64,000 nt of DNA from Candidatus Saccharimonadota bacterium (lineage in GTDB: Bacteria; Patescibacteriota; Saccharimonadia; Saccharimonadales; Saccharimonadaceae), in contig CAJPQK010000001.1 of the NCBI GenBank assembly GCA_905372835.1, positions 372,001 through 436,000 of the forward strand. Reading direction: 5' to 3'. Each line of letters begins with the position of its first letter. Within the stretch, counting starts at the first letter, position 1. The notes under the pieces are model-generated. The model saw only the letters and a list, made by a program, of their open reading frames with translations, ran no database searches and was not told where the DNA came from. Made by a program: the position numbers and the translations under genes. Shown piece by piece: positions 33,536 to 41,435 of the stretch.

Positions 33536-35053
33536 CTATCGATGCCGAAACAGTGACGAGACGCCGCCGGTCAATTGCTGGAGGATGCCACCGCTACGCG
33601 ACAATTGCAAACGCAGCTTGTCTTTAGCGTGAGGCGTTATGATCAGTTCGCGCCAATCCGGCTTGGGGTGGGCAGATTTATTGGTCAACACTTCTATGGT
33701 GTCGCCGTGCCGCAAATGATAGGTAAACGGCTTCATGACACCATTGATTTTGAAGCCACTAGCGTGTGCCGCGACGTCGGAGTGAATGCGATACGCATAA
33801 TCCAACGGGAAAGCGCCGCGCGGCAAATCATAAATATCGCCTTTTGGAGAATACACGAAAATGCGGTCCGAGAATAATTTCATGCGGAACTTATTAGAAT
33901 CAAATCGTTTGCCTTCGCCCGCCAACGCTGCCGCTTCCTGGAGATCGCGAATCCACGACAGGTCTGCCGGCATAGCGCCTATACGACCCTTTTTGTACGC
34001 GTCGGTTAATTTCTGCTCATTGTAGTGGAAGCTGGCCGCCAAACCACGCTCAGCGTATTCGTGCATCTCTTTGGTACGAATTTGAAATTCAACAATTTGC
34101 CCACTCGGCGTTTGCACGGTGGTGTGTAGACTTTGGTAACCGTTTGGCTTGGGGTTGGCGACATAATCTTTGATCCGCTCGTACATCGGCTGATACATAT
34201 CGTGCAGAATCCCTAGAACCAAATATCCCGTCGACAAATCATCAACAATCACTCGCAGGGCGATCAAATCATAAATCTTATCGATATCGCCAACCTTATC
34301 AAGTTTTTTGAACAGGCTGTAGACGCTTTTGACGCGGCCGTCCATCTGGAAAACCAGCTTTTCTTCCTTTAGTCGCGCCTCGACTTCGCGGCGAACACGA
34401 TCCAGCTTTCGCTGCGATTTTTTCAAGCGACTATCCATCAAACTTTTGGTGCGGTGAAAATCTTTCGGCATCAAATATTTGAAGCTCAATTCTTCTAGCT
34501 GCACGCGCACCCGCCCCATATTCAATCGGTCCGCCAGTGGGGCAAACACCTCAATCGTCTCACGAGCAATTTTCTTTTGTTTCTCGGGCGACATAAATTG
34601 CAACGTCCGCATATTATGCAAGCGATCCGCCAGTTTGATGATAATCACCCGCACGTCTTCACCGACTGCGATCATCAGCTTGGTCAAATTATCCTTGGTG
34701 TGCGGCAAATAGCTGTCCAGGCTACGCATGCCGGCGCGCGCCTGCGAAACCTTGGTCACGCCATCCACCAAAAACGCCACATCTCGTCCAAATAAACTCT
34801 CCAACTCATCTAGCGTCGCGTCGGTGTCCTCGACCGTGTCATGGAGCACGCCTGCCACCACCGTGTCGATGTCCATACCCCACTCAATCAAAATCTCGGC
34901 CACCGCCAGCGGGTGATTGATATACGGCTCGCCGCTTTTGCGTTTCTGCCCGGCATGTTTTTCAGTCGCATAGTCAATGGCACTCGCTAAAACCAGCACT
35001 GGCACCTCATCATACTTTTGCCCAGCTGTGGCGAGTAGCTCTTCACGCGTCAT
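33536..35053 (-). CDS. relA: Bifunctional (p)ppGpp synthetase/hydrolase (Rel-type), short form
   Basis: 505 residues, against ~700 or more for full Rel. The N-terminal HD hydrolase domain is intact (His33, HD 71-72 and ED 75-76 in VLHDTVEDTD). The synthetase domain has RVIVDDLSTGYLVLGILHD and NPKPNGYQSLHTTV. A TGS domain follows (IFVYSPKGDIYDLPRGAFPLDYAY...GDTIEVLT). The protein stops soon after it, so the zinc-finger and ACT regions that sense ribosomes are missing. It likely makes and degrades the alarmone without classical ribosome control. It is leaderless and diverges from an MFS gene. Confidence 0.94.
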   Translation of the reverse strand: MTREELLATAGQKYDEVPVLVLASAIDYATEKHAGQKRKSGEPYINHPLAVAEILIEWGMDIDTVVAGVLHDTVEDTDATLDELESLFGRDVAFLVDGVTKVSQARAGMRSLDSYLPHTKDNLTKLMIAVGEDVRVIIIKLADRLHNMRTLQFMSPEKQKKIARETIEVFAPLADRLNMGRVRVQLEELSFKYLMPKDFHRTKSLMDSRLKKSQRKLDRVRREVEARLKEEKLVFQMDGRVKSVYSLFKKLDKVGDIDKIYDLIALRVIVDDLSTGYLVLGILHDMYQPMYERIKDYVANPKPNGYQSLHTTVQTPSGQIVEFQIRTKEMHEYAERGLAASFHYNEQKLTDAYKKGRIGAMPADLSWIRDLQEAAALAGEGKRFDSNKFRMKLFSDRIFVYSPKGDIYDLPRGAFPLDYAYRIHSDVAAHASGFKINGVMKPFTYHLRHGDTIEVLTNKSAHPKPDWRELIITPHAKDKLRLQLSRSGGILQQLTGGVSSLFRHR

Positions 35054-35059
35054 ATATAT

Positions 35060-35080
35060 AGTATACCATTATGGTATAAT
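35060..35080. promoter_or_regulatory. Divergent relA/MFS promoters in a palindrome
   Basis: Minus-strand TGgTATACT (TATACT at 35065-35060) is 6 bases before the relA ATG, and plus-strand TATAAT (35075-35080) is 6 bases before the MFS ATG. Only 9 bases separate the two -10 boxes. The core TATACCATtATGGTATA (35062-35078) is a palindrome. Two polymerases could not bind at once. Confidence 0.7.
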
Positions 35081-35086
35081 AGTGGG

Positions 35087-36250
35087 ATGAAAAATCCGCT
35101 CGTCCGACGCTTGGCGCCACTGTTTATTGCGAAGTTCCTGTTGTGTTTTGTATTTTGGTATTCCATTGAAAAACTCTTTATGTACAGCATAGGATTCAAT
35201 GATGCCAGTATTGGTTTGATGGCAGCGATTTACGCGGTGATGTCAGTCTTCATGGAAGTGCCATCTGGTGTGCTGGCGGATCGGTGGAGTCGAAAAGGCG
35301 TCATGATCCTGTCGGCCTTAAGTATGTTACTAAGCAGTTATTTTGGGTGGATTAGCAATAACCCATCACTATATGTCGTATCGGCAGCATTTTGGGGATT
35401 CTTTGATGCTCTTGCCAGTGGTACTGGTTCAGCCATGATTTATGACTTACTCAAAGAAGAGCAGGGACATACAAGAAATTACGATAAGATTTTGGGGCGC
35501 TTTGAGATGCTTGGCGGTATCGCTTTAATTATCAGTGCATTATTGGGTGGATGGTTAGCGTCTGCCACATCGCTCAGGTCGGCGTTCTTTGCGACAATCA
35601 TTACTGCAGGGTTAGCAGCAGTGGTCTTATTGTTCTATCGAGACACCACGATTCACAAACAATCAACCGATGCGAAATTGATTGAGCATACGAAAGGTAC
35701 GTTTGCGGCTGTTTTCAAGAACCCTGACCTTGCCTGGCTGGTGGTTGTTATGTTGGTAGTATTTTTGGTGCAGAAAATGAATGGCGAGTTCTATCAACTA
35801 TGGTATGCGGCGTTGTCTATGCCGGCAGCATTGTTTGGTATAGCGGGAGCTATCATCACGGGCACATATAGTTCTGGTGGTGCAATCGTTCGCTTCTTTG
35901 CAACTCGACGACGAGTCCTATTGGCGCTAGCTGTCTGCTTTATCTCCGCAATCGGCATGACTATCAGCCCATCATTTTGGTTAACCGTTGGACTGCAGTT
36001 TATTATTGGCACGCTGTCGTTTGCACTAGTTCTTGCGCTTACATCAAAAATGCAGCACTATCTACCGTCGAAATATCGCGCCGGTGCCGGTTCGGTGATC
36101 AACACTGTTGGTCGCCTGATATTCATCCCATGCGCATTATTGTTTGGTTTTCTGTCAAATACTACGAGTATCTTTGTCGCAGGCTCTATGACAGTTGTAT
36201 TTATCGGCATTGGTCTATTTGCAGAGTTTCACGCTAGAAGAGAAAAATAG
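35087..36250 (+). CDS. Major facilitator superfamily transporter
   Basis: 387 residues with about 11-12 membrane helices. The MFS loop 2-3 motif is visible as GVLADRWSRKGVMI (GxLaDrxGrkxxl), preceded by EVPSG. Related proteins export drugs or move small metabolites; the substrate cannot be told. The central loop is basic (RDTTIHKQSTDAKLIEHTK). No SD is present; TATAAT ends 6 bases before the ATG, and the promoter abuts relA's. Confidence 0.88.
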   Translation: MKNPLVRRLAPLFIAKFLLCFVFWYSIEKLFMYSIGFNDASIGLMAAIYAVMSVFMEVPSGVLADRWSRKGVMILSALSMLLSSYFGWISNNPSLYVVSAAFWGFFDALASGTGSAMIYDLLKEEQGHTRNYDKILGRFEMLGGIALIISALLGGWLASATSLRSAFFATIITAGLAAVVLLFYRDTTIHKQSTDAKLIEHTKGTFAAVFKNPDLAWLVVVMLVVFLVQKMNGEFYQLWYAALSMPAALFGIAGAIITGTYSSGGAIVRFFATRRRVLLALAVCFISAIGMTISPSFWLTVGLQFIIGTLSFALVLALTSKMQHYLPSKYRAGAGSVINTVGRLIFIPCALLFGFLSNTTSIFVAGSMTVVFIGIGLFAEFHARREK

Positions 36251-36298
36251 TTTGGTATATAATAGGAGAAAAGGCTAACGCTTAACAGGGAGGGCAGT

Positions 36299-37321
36299 AT
36301 GGCAGCAACAAGAATAGCAATTAACGGCTTTGGGCGGATTGGGCGCAATGCGTTTAAGATTGCGCGTGAGCGGAGCGACTTGGAGATTGTCGCCATCAAT
36401 GATTTGACGGACACAAAGACACTGGCGTATCTTCTCAAACATGACAGTAACTACGGTGAATATGGTCGCCAGGTGACATTTACAGAAAATGAACTAATCG
36501 TTGATGGTCAGTCCGTCAAAGTTTTGGCCGAGAAAGAGCCGCAACAATTGCCATGGAAAGATATGAATATTGACGTAGTGATTGAATCGACTGGCTTCTT
36601 TACTGACAAAGAGGGCGCGGGCAAACACCTGGAAGCTGGTGCTAAGCGCGTGGTCATCAGCGGACCAACCAAGTCTGATGGTATTGATACGATTGTATTT
36701 GGTACTAATGACGACAAGATCGCCTCGGCCACGCCGATTGTCTCAAATGCCAGCTGCACCACCAACAGTCTGGGCGCGGTGATGGCTGTCCTGGACGCGG
36801 AGTTTGGCGTGGAAAAATCAATGCTGACAACAGTACACAGCTACACTGCCAGTCAAAGACTGCAGGATGCGCCGTCCAAGGATTTGCGTGAAGGCCGCAA
36901 TGCCGCTGAAAACATGGTGCCGACAACAACAGGTGCAGCTATTGCCGTGACGAAAACGTTGCCGCAGCTAACTGGCAAATTTGACGGCCTCAGTGTGCGT
37001 GTACCGACGCCAGTGGTATCCCTCAGTGACGTGACGGCACTGCTGCGACGTGACGTGACAGTCGAGCAGGTGAACGAGGCGTTCAAAAAAGCAGCGCAAA
37101 GTAATTTTTACCAGGGGATTTTGGACGTATCTGAAGAGCCTTTGGTTAGCCGTGATTTTATCGGTAATTCGTGCTCGGGAATTGTTGATCTGCCACTGAC
37201 AAAGGTGGTTGGCGGCAACTTGATAAAAGTGATGGTCTGGTACGATAATGAGTGGGGATATTCCAACCGGCTGGTTGAATTGGTGGCGGATGTTGGACAT
37301 TATTTGCAGAAAGTAGAATAA
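36299..37321 (+). CDS. gap: Glyceraldehyde-3-phosphate dehydrogenase
   Basis: 340 residues. NAD-binding INGFGRIGRNAFKIA at the start; catalytic Cys153 in SNASCTTNSLGAV; His in TVHSYTASQ; YDNEWGYSNRLVEL at the end. It makes 1,3-bisphosphoglycerate in glycolysis. Unlike many genes here it has a leader: TATAAT lies near 36257 and GGGAGGG precedes the ATG. Asp versus other residues at the cofactor switch was not resolved by eye, but INDLTD after strand beta-2 fits NAD use. Confidence 0.97.
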   Translation: MAATRIAINGFGRIGRNAFKIARERSDLEIVAINDLTDTKTLAYLLKHDSNYGEYGRQVTFTENELIVDGQSVKVLAEKEPQQLPWKDMNIDVVIESTGFFTDKEGAGKHLEAGAKRVVISGPTKSDGIDTIVFGTNDDKIASATPIVSNASCTTNSLGAVMAVLDAEFGVEKSMLTTVHSYTASQRLQDAPSKDLREGRNAAENMVPTTTGAAIAVTKTLPQLTGKFDGLSVRVPTPVVSLSDVTALLRRDVTVEQVNEAFKKAAQSNFYQGILDVSEEPLVSRDFIGNSCSGIVDLPLTKVVGGNLIKVMVWYDNEWGYSNRLVELVADVGHYLQKVE

Positions 37322-37335
37322 TCTCGAAGAATATT

Positions 37336-37420
37336 GTGAAAAGGAATAACCCCGCACCGTGGTGGTACGGGGACGCCAGATCTTGACGATTTCACAGAGT
37401 ATTTTTTATGTACGCCCTCT
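37336..37420. terminator. Hairpins after gap
   Basis: CCCCGcACC-gtggt-GGTaCGGGG at 37350-37372 is the strong core; GTGAAA 37336-37341 can pair with TTTCAC 37390-37395 around it, followed by a T-rich stretch at 37403-37408. ACGCCAG 37373-37379 can also pair with CTGGCGT further right. It probably terminates gap and the convergent 37817 gene. Confidence 0.55.
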
Positions 37421-37469
37421 GCTGGCGTAAGTATCCTCAGTCCTCCTTGGCCTCATTATGTCCAAAGAG

Positions 37470-37817
37470 CTAACACTCGAAGAATTGTTCGAGTTGCTTC
37501 TTCATGACTCTTTCGCGCCGCCACTGGAGGGCGGCGAGTATGATGCCCGTAGCCAAAAAGGCGACGGCCGCCCAGGCAGGGGCATCATACACCGCCGTCG
37601 GCAGTGATGCTACCGCTGGATACGCCGCATCCTCCGCTACGGTAGCGGCTGCCCTCCAAGCAATTGCGATAAACGCAAGGTGAAGGATGGCAAATCCGGC
37701 TGCAGCGAGCACGCTCGCCGCCGCCAGTCGGCGCCAGTACAGCGCCGTGACGGCGGCTGCGAACAGTCCGACGATAAACATGATACTGACAGTGACGGTC
37801 AGCCAGATTGTGGACAC
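37470..37817 (-). CDS. Small three-helix membrane protein of unknown function
   Basis: 115 residues, GC-rich, starting at GTG 37817. Three predicted membrane helices: ~4-26, ~33-52 and ~82-101. The loop between the last two is acidic and Tyr-containing (EDAAYPAVASLPTAVYD), and the C-terminal end is charged (RRERVMKKQLEQFFEC). No family recognised. GGGAGG lies 8 bases before the GTG but within a hairpin. The strong promoter and ~100-base structured leader suggest high or regulated expression. Confidence 0.7.
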   Translation of the reverse strand: MSTIWLTVTVSIMFIVGLFAAAVTALYWRRLAAASVLAAAGFAILHLAFIAIAWRAAATVAEDAAYPAVASLPTAVYDAPAWAAVAFLATGIILAALQWRRERVMKKQLEQFFEC

Positions 37818-37951
37818 AATTCTCTCCTCCCAGAGAAAATTCTGAGGTGCGGCCTTTCAGAACCGCGACCTCAAGCGGGGTGTACTCCCCGCGAGTTCAC
37901 CTTTCGGTTTGAAAAGCTGATATATATATCATACAAGCCACAAAATGTCAA
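37818..37951 (-). promoter_or_regulatory. Strong promoter and switch-like leader of the 37817 gene
   Basis: Minus strand: TTGACA (37951-37946), 17-base spacer, extended -10 TGaTATATA (37931-37923). The leader folds into GCGGGG/CCCCGC (37892-37875), GAGGTcGCGG/CCGCACCTC (37872-37844) and AATTTTCTC/GAGAGAATT (37841-37818), the last holding the SD GGGAGG at its loop edge. CCTC of the middle hairpin could alternatively pair with GAGG of the SD. This is riboswitch-like by form; no known class is recognised. Confidence 0.6.
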
Positions 37952-38027
37952 TACTTTTTGTCAAATAGGCATGCTTCACCCCTGGAGTAATCTCCGACTT
38001 TCCCTTGCAAAAATCGCCTAAACCGCT

Positions 38028-38033
38028 TATACT
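38028..38033 (+). promoter_or_regulatory. -10 box of leaderless rpiB operon promoter
   Basis: TATACT, 7 bases before ATG 38041. It argues against the earlier in-frame ATG at 38035, which nearly touches it. Confidence 0.65.
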
Positions 38034-38040
38034 TATGAGT

Positions 38041-38493
38041 ATGAAAATTTACTTGGGATCTGACCATCGCGGCTTTTTATTGAAAGAAAAAGTCTTCGCG
38101 TATTTGGTGAAAAATAACTACGAAGTCGAGGACGTCGGTGGGCGAGAATTGAACCCGGATGATGATTTTCCTCAATTTGCTCAAGCGGCGGCTTTGCGGG
38201 TGATTGGTGATGAGTCGGACGATCCGCGAGCAATTTTGATTTGTGGTGGCGGTCAAGGTATGTGCATGGCGGCGAACCGTTTCAAGGGGATTCGTGCCAG
38301 TGTCATTTGGGATGCCTATGAAGCCAAAATGACGCGCCAGGACAATAACTCAAACGTGTTGTGCTTGCCGGCTCGTGTTTTGGAAGACAATGAAGCAGCG
38401 TGGAAGGGAATCATGGAGACATGGCTCAACACTCCGTATGTTGACGCACCAAGATTTAATAGGCGCAATGCGCAGTTGGACCAATTATTATGA
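38041..38493 (+). CDS. rpiB: Ribose-5-phosphate isomerase B
   Basis: 150 residues. The RpiB/LacAB fold is recognised by IYLGSDHRGFLLKEKV, DDFPQFAQAAA, ILICGGGQGMCMAANRFKGIRA and DNNSNVLCLPAR. The catalytic Cys lies in ICGGG. It interconverts ribose-5-phosphate and ribulose-5-phosphate. It heads an operon rpiB-rpe-tktN-tktC with 1-4 base overlaps, i.e. the non-oxidative pentose phosphate branch for making ribose from glycolytic sugars. Confidence 0.95.
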   Translation: MKIYLGSDHRGFLLKEKVFAYLVKNNYEVEDVGGRELNPDDDFPQFAQAAALRVIGDESDDPRAILICGGGQGMCMAANRFKGIRASVIWDAYEAKMTRQDNNSNVLCLPARVLEDNEAAWKGIMETWLNTPYVDAPRFNRRNAQLDQLL

Positions 38494-39140
38494 ACACAGT
38501 AATTACTCCCAGTATTCTGGCAGAAAATGTTGATCAGTACAAAGAGCAAATTGAGCGAATCACCGGTTTTGCCGAGCGAGCGCACATTGATATTTCTGAT
38601 GGGCAATTTGCACCAAATTTGACGGTTGGTTTGCGAGATTTGTGGGCACCAGAAGGCTGGCAGATTGATATCCATGCTATGGTGAAAAATGTCGATGAAT
38701 ACATCGAAGATTTGGTGGCGCTGCGCCCAAATATGATTTTGCTTCACGCTGAGTCTGAGGGCGATATCCTTGGTGCGCTGCAGAAAATCAAACAAGCAGA
38801 TATCAAAGCTGGCTTGGTGTTGATGCGTCCGACCGTTCCGAGTACTGTTGTTGATCTCATCAAGGCATCAGACCACGTCATGATATTTTCTGGTGAGCTT
38901 GGCCGTTTTGGTGGTAGCGCCAGTTTGATGCAATTGGAAAAAATTCGTCTCATCAAAGACATCAACCCGGCTGTAGAAATTGGCTGGGACGGTGGCGTTA
39001 TGCCAGACAACGCCTACGGCTTGGCGCATAGCGGTGTCAATATTTTGGTGGTTGGTGGCGCCATCCAAAAATCGCCAAATCCTCGAGAAGCCTATCAAAA
39101 CATTCAAAATGAAATTAACAAAAAGGGCATGTTGGGCTAG
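38490..39140 (+). CDS. rpe: Ribulose-phosphate 3-epimerase
   Basis: 216 residues, TIM barrel. Family marks: PSILAEN, AHIDISDGQFAPNLTVG (metal-binding His and Asp), IDIHAMVKN, and the late EIGWDGGVMPDNA followed by LVVGGAI. It converts ribulose-5-phosphate to xylulose-5-phosphate. Some substitutions are noted (DISDGQFAP rather than DVMDGHFVP), so metal ligands may be altered. The start ATG overlaps the rpiB stop (ATGA), and the stop TAG shares a base with the next GTG. Confidence 0.9.
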   Translation: MNTVITPSILAENVDQYKEQIERITGFAERAHIDISDGQFAPNLTVGLRDLWAPEGWQIDIHAMVKNVDEYIEDLVALRPNMILLHAESEGDILGALQKIKQADIKAGLVLMRPTVPSTVVDLIKASDHVMIFSGELGRFGGSASLMQLEKIRLIKDINPAVEIGWDGGVMPDNAYGLAHSGVNILVVGGAIQKSPNPREAYQNIQNEINKKGMLG

Positions 39141-39976
39141 TGCAGCCAAACGTCACACGTAAGCAATTGGAACAGCACGCTGCGTCAGTGCGTCGCTCCA
39201 TCATCACCATGCTGGAGCAGGCTGGTAGTGGTCACACTGCTGGCGCGTTAGGCTTGGCGGACATCATGACAGCTTTGTATTTTGCGGTGCTTCACGTCAG
39301 TCCAGAGAACCCGGATTGGGCCGAACGAGATCTCTTCGTCATGAGCAACGGTCACTGCGCGCCCGTACTGTACGCGACTTTGGCGGAGCGTGGTTTCTTC
39401 CCCAGATCGGAGCTGGCGACACTCAGACAGTTTGGCTCTCGATTGCAGGGGCATCCAGAACGTCAAGCACTGCCTGGCATTGAGACGACTAGCGGGCCAT
39501 TGGGCTCAGGCTTGAGCCAAGCTTCGGGTATGGCCTACCATGTACGATACTTGCATCCACAGCCCAAGCGGTTTGTCTATTGTCTGATGGGCGATGGTGA
39601 ATTAGACGAAGGTAATATCTGGGAAGCAGCGATGTTTGCTAGTAAATACAACTTGGGCAATCTCATCGGTATCGTTGATCGTAACAATATTCAAATTGGC
39701 GGTAGTACTGAGGACGTCATGCCGCTGGAAGATTTGCGAGGCAAATGGCGCAGTTTTGGCTGGCACGTTCAGGAGATTGATGGGCACAATATGGAGAGTA
39801 TCTGTGAGGCCATGAGTATGGCTCGCGCTGTGATGGATAGACCAAGTGCCATCATTGCCCACACCATACCAGGCAAGGGGGTTGACTTCATGGAAGGCGA
39901 TTATCATTGGCATGGGAAAGTTCCTACTGTCGAGGAAGCGCAGCGAGCGCTGGCTCAGTTGGAGGGTAGGAAATGA
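39140..39976 (+). CDS. tktN: Transketolase, N-terminal subunit
   Basis: 278 residues. Carries the thiamine diphosphate-binding half: SGHTAGALGLADIMTALYF at the start, GPLGSGLSQASGMAY, and MGDGELDEGNIWEAAMFASKYNLGNLIGIVDRNN (GDG...NN motif). The other half is the next gene, so the enzyme is split, as in many archaea and CPR bacteria. It moves two-carbon units between sugar phosphates. It begins with GTG sharing its first base with the rpe stop. Confidence 0.95.
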   Translation: MQPNVTRKQLEQHAASVRRSIITMLEQAGSGHTAGALGLADIMTALYFAVLHVSPENPDWAERDLFVMSNGHCAPVLYATLAERGFFPRSELATLRQFGSRLQGHPERQALPGIETTSGPLGSGLSQASGMAYHVRYLHPQPKRFVYCLMGDGELDEGNIWEAAMFASKYNLGNLIGIVDRNNIQIGGSTEDVMPLEDLRGKWRSFGWHVQEIDGHNMESICEAMSMARAVMDRPSAIIAHTIPGKGVDFMEGDYHWHGKVPTVEEAQRALAQLEGRK

Positions 39977-40935
39977 TGTATCTACGTGAAGATTGGCAAA
40001 CGCCCACCTATGCTTCGGTCCGAGGTGGCTTTGGTGACGGTTTGGTTACACTGGCCAAGCAGGATGACCGCGTCGTGGCGCTCAGTGCGGACCTGGTAGC
40101 AAGCGTTGGCTTTGGTAAATTTGCCGAGCATATCGGTGCGCCGAGACTCATTGAAGTTGGTGTGGCGGAACAAAACTTAGTGACGGTGGCGTCTGGGCTA
40201 GCAGCTATGGGCAATATCCCGTTTGCGGCCAGCTACGCTTCGTTTAGTCCAGGACGTAATTGGGAGCAGATTCGGACGACGATTTGTCTCAATAATCAGC
40301 CAGTCAAGGTGGTTGGTTCGCATGCCGGGCTGAACGTGGGTCCAGACGGTGCGACCCACCAAATGCTGGAAGATATCGCGCTGATGCGGAGCTTGCCAAA
40401 CATGGTGGTGCTGGCGCCGGGCGATGCGTATGAGGCTAAACTGATGGCGGCAGTGATGGCGACCGACTCACAGCCAAATTATGTGCGGTTGCCGCGGGCT
40501 GATATGCCACTGTTTTTAAATCAGGCAACATTTGAAATCGGCAAGAGCTATACTCTGCGCCAGGGAACAGACGTGGCGTTGCTGGGCACTGGCACGATGA
40601 CCTATCAATTACTACTGGCAGCGGAAATACTGGCAAATCAGCATAGCATCCAGGCGGAGGTTATTCATTTCCCGACCATCAAGCCGTTGGATGAGGCAGC
40701 AGTGCTGAGCGCCGCCCAAAAATGCGGCTGTATGGTGACGGCAGAAGAAGGGCAGATTGCTGGCGGGTTTGGCTCAAGTGTGGCGGAACTACTCAGTGAA
40801 CAATTGCCGGTGAAAGTGAAACGGATTGGTGCCAATGACATGTTTGGTGAGTCTGGCTCAATGGTCGAGCTGTGGCAAAAGCACGGCCTGGACGTCGACT
40901 CAGTAGTTAGTAACGTAGTCGATTTTCTCCAATGA
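39973..40935 (+). CDS. tktC: Transketolase, C-terminal subunit
   Basis: 320 residues. Carries the pyrimidine-binding and C-terminal domains: LSADLVASVGFGKFAE, EVGVAEQNLVTVASGLA (with the catalytic Glu), FAASYASFSPGRNWEQIRT and MVTAEEGQIAGGFGSSVAEL. It needs the tktN product for activity. Either ATG 39973 or 39976 may start it; both overlap the tktN stop. It is followed by a long hairpin rather than a U-tailed terminator. Confidence 0.95.
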   Translation: MMYLREDWQTPTYASVRGGFGDGLVTLAKQDDRVVALSADLVASVGFGKFAEHIGAPRLIEVGVAEQNLVTVASGLAAMGNIPFAASYASFSPGRNWEQIRTTICLNNQPVKVVGSHAGLNVGPDGATHQMLEDIALMRSLPNMVVLAPGDAYEAKLMAAVMATDSQPNYVRLPRADMPLFLNQATFEIGKSYTLRQGTDVALLGTGTMTYQLLLAAEILANQHSIQAEVIHFPTIKPLDEAAVLSAAQKCGCMVTAEEGQIAGGFGSSVAELLSEQLPVKVKRIGANDMFGESGSMVELWQKHGLDVDSVVSNVVDFLQ

Positions 40936-40940
40936 AAATA

Positions 40941-41051
40941 GCCCACCGAAAACGTGCTCAAGCTGAAACTGGATAACTCAACCCAGGAAACGCGAGAAAT
41001 TGCGTCTCAACTCAGATTGAACCAGTTTTCAGCGAGCTATTTTCGGTGGGC
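40941..41051. ncRNA. 111-base extended hairpin between tktC and a 55-codon gene (candidate RNA)
   Basis: GCCCACCGAAAA 40941-40952 pairs perfectly with TTTTCGGTGGGC 41040-41051. Inside, GCTC 40956-40959 / GAGC 41034-41037 and GCTGAAACTGG 40962-40972 / CCAGTTTTCAGC 41022-41033 (one bulge) extend the arm, with a small ACGC/GCGT tip at 40990-41005. It has no T run on either side. It may be a bidirectional end, an RNase III target or a small RNA. Confidence 0.45.
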
Positions 41052-41061
41052 GTCAGCCCTC

Positions 41062-41229
41062 TCAGCCCTCCATGTACTTTTGCAGTATAGTACAGATGCA
41101 GGCGCTGATTAGCGCCGGTACGTACAGGGGGACAGGGAGCTCGCCCAGGTAGTGTGTCATAACATAACACACTACATAGACGGTAACACCTGCAATGCCC
41201 CCTAAAAAGAGGGCAAATCTCCACGACAT
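41062..41229 (-). CDS. 55-residue two-helix membrane protein
   Basis: A gene shorter than common ORF cut-offs. It reads MSWRFALFLGGIAGVTVYVV, CYVMTHYLGELPVPLY, VPALISACICTILQKYMEG. Two predicted membrane helices (~4-24 and ~36-50) surround a short Pro-containing loop. No family recognised; small hydrophobic proteins of this size can be regulators, toxins or transporter accessories. AAGGAGGG lies 5 bases before the ATG, and a consensus promoter and structured leader precede it. A longer frame over the same DNA (41012-41266) lacks such signals and is rejected. Confidence 0.7.
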   Translation of the reverse strand: MSWRFALFLGGIAGVTVYVVCYVMTHYLGELPVPLYVPALISACICTILQKYMEG

Positions 41230-41340
41230 TTTTCCCTCCTTTCAGGAAAAACGTGCTCGAGGTCAAAGGGCTCTTCTGCCCTCAGACAAACCTCGAACAG
41301 AAGTTACTTGTAATATATCACATAGTACCGAAAAAGTCAA
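41230..41340 (-). promoter_or_regulatory. Promoter and structured leader of the 41229 gene
   Basis: Minus strand: TTGACT (41340-41335), 17-base spacer, extended -10 TGaTATATT (TATATT at 41317-41312). The ~75-base leader has CGAGGT/ACCTCG (41295-41290 with 41263-41258) enclosing AGGGC/GCCCT (41282-41267). TCCTgaaAGGA overlaps the SD. The GAGGT/ACCTC stem and promoter resemble those of the 37817 gene. Confidence 0.6.
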
Positions 41341-41401
41341 CCTATCAATCGCACACAGGCCTGACGCGTGGCAGACCGCCCTTGGCAGAACGCGCGCTAA
41401 T

Positions 41402-41431
41402 TGCTATAATTACCATAAGTATTTTAGGGGG
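41402..41431 (+). promoter_or_regulatory. fba promoter and ribosome-binding site
   Basis: TGcTATAAT at 41402-41410 and AGGGGG at 41426-41431 before ATG 41436, a leadered mRNA of ~20 bases. Confidence 0.7.
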
Positions 41432-41435
41432 CAGT

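Noticed and set aside
37387..37391. Second pairing of the gap 3' region as a riboswitch
   Set aside because: The stems lie after the gap stop and before a convergent gene end, so terminator function is the simpler reading.
41012..41266. 84-codon minus-strand frame near tktC
   Set aside because: It overlaps the long hairpin and lacks an SD. The 55-codon frame at 41062-41229 has a strong SD and promoter.
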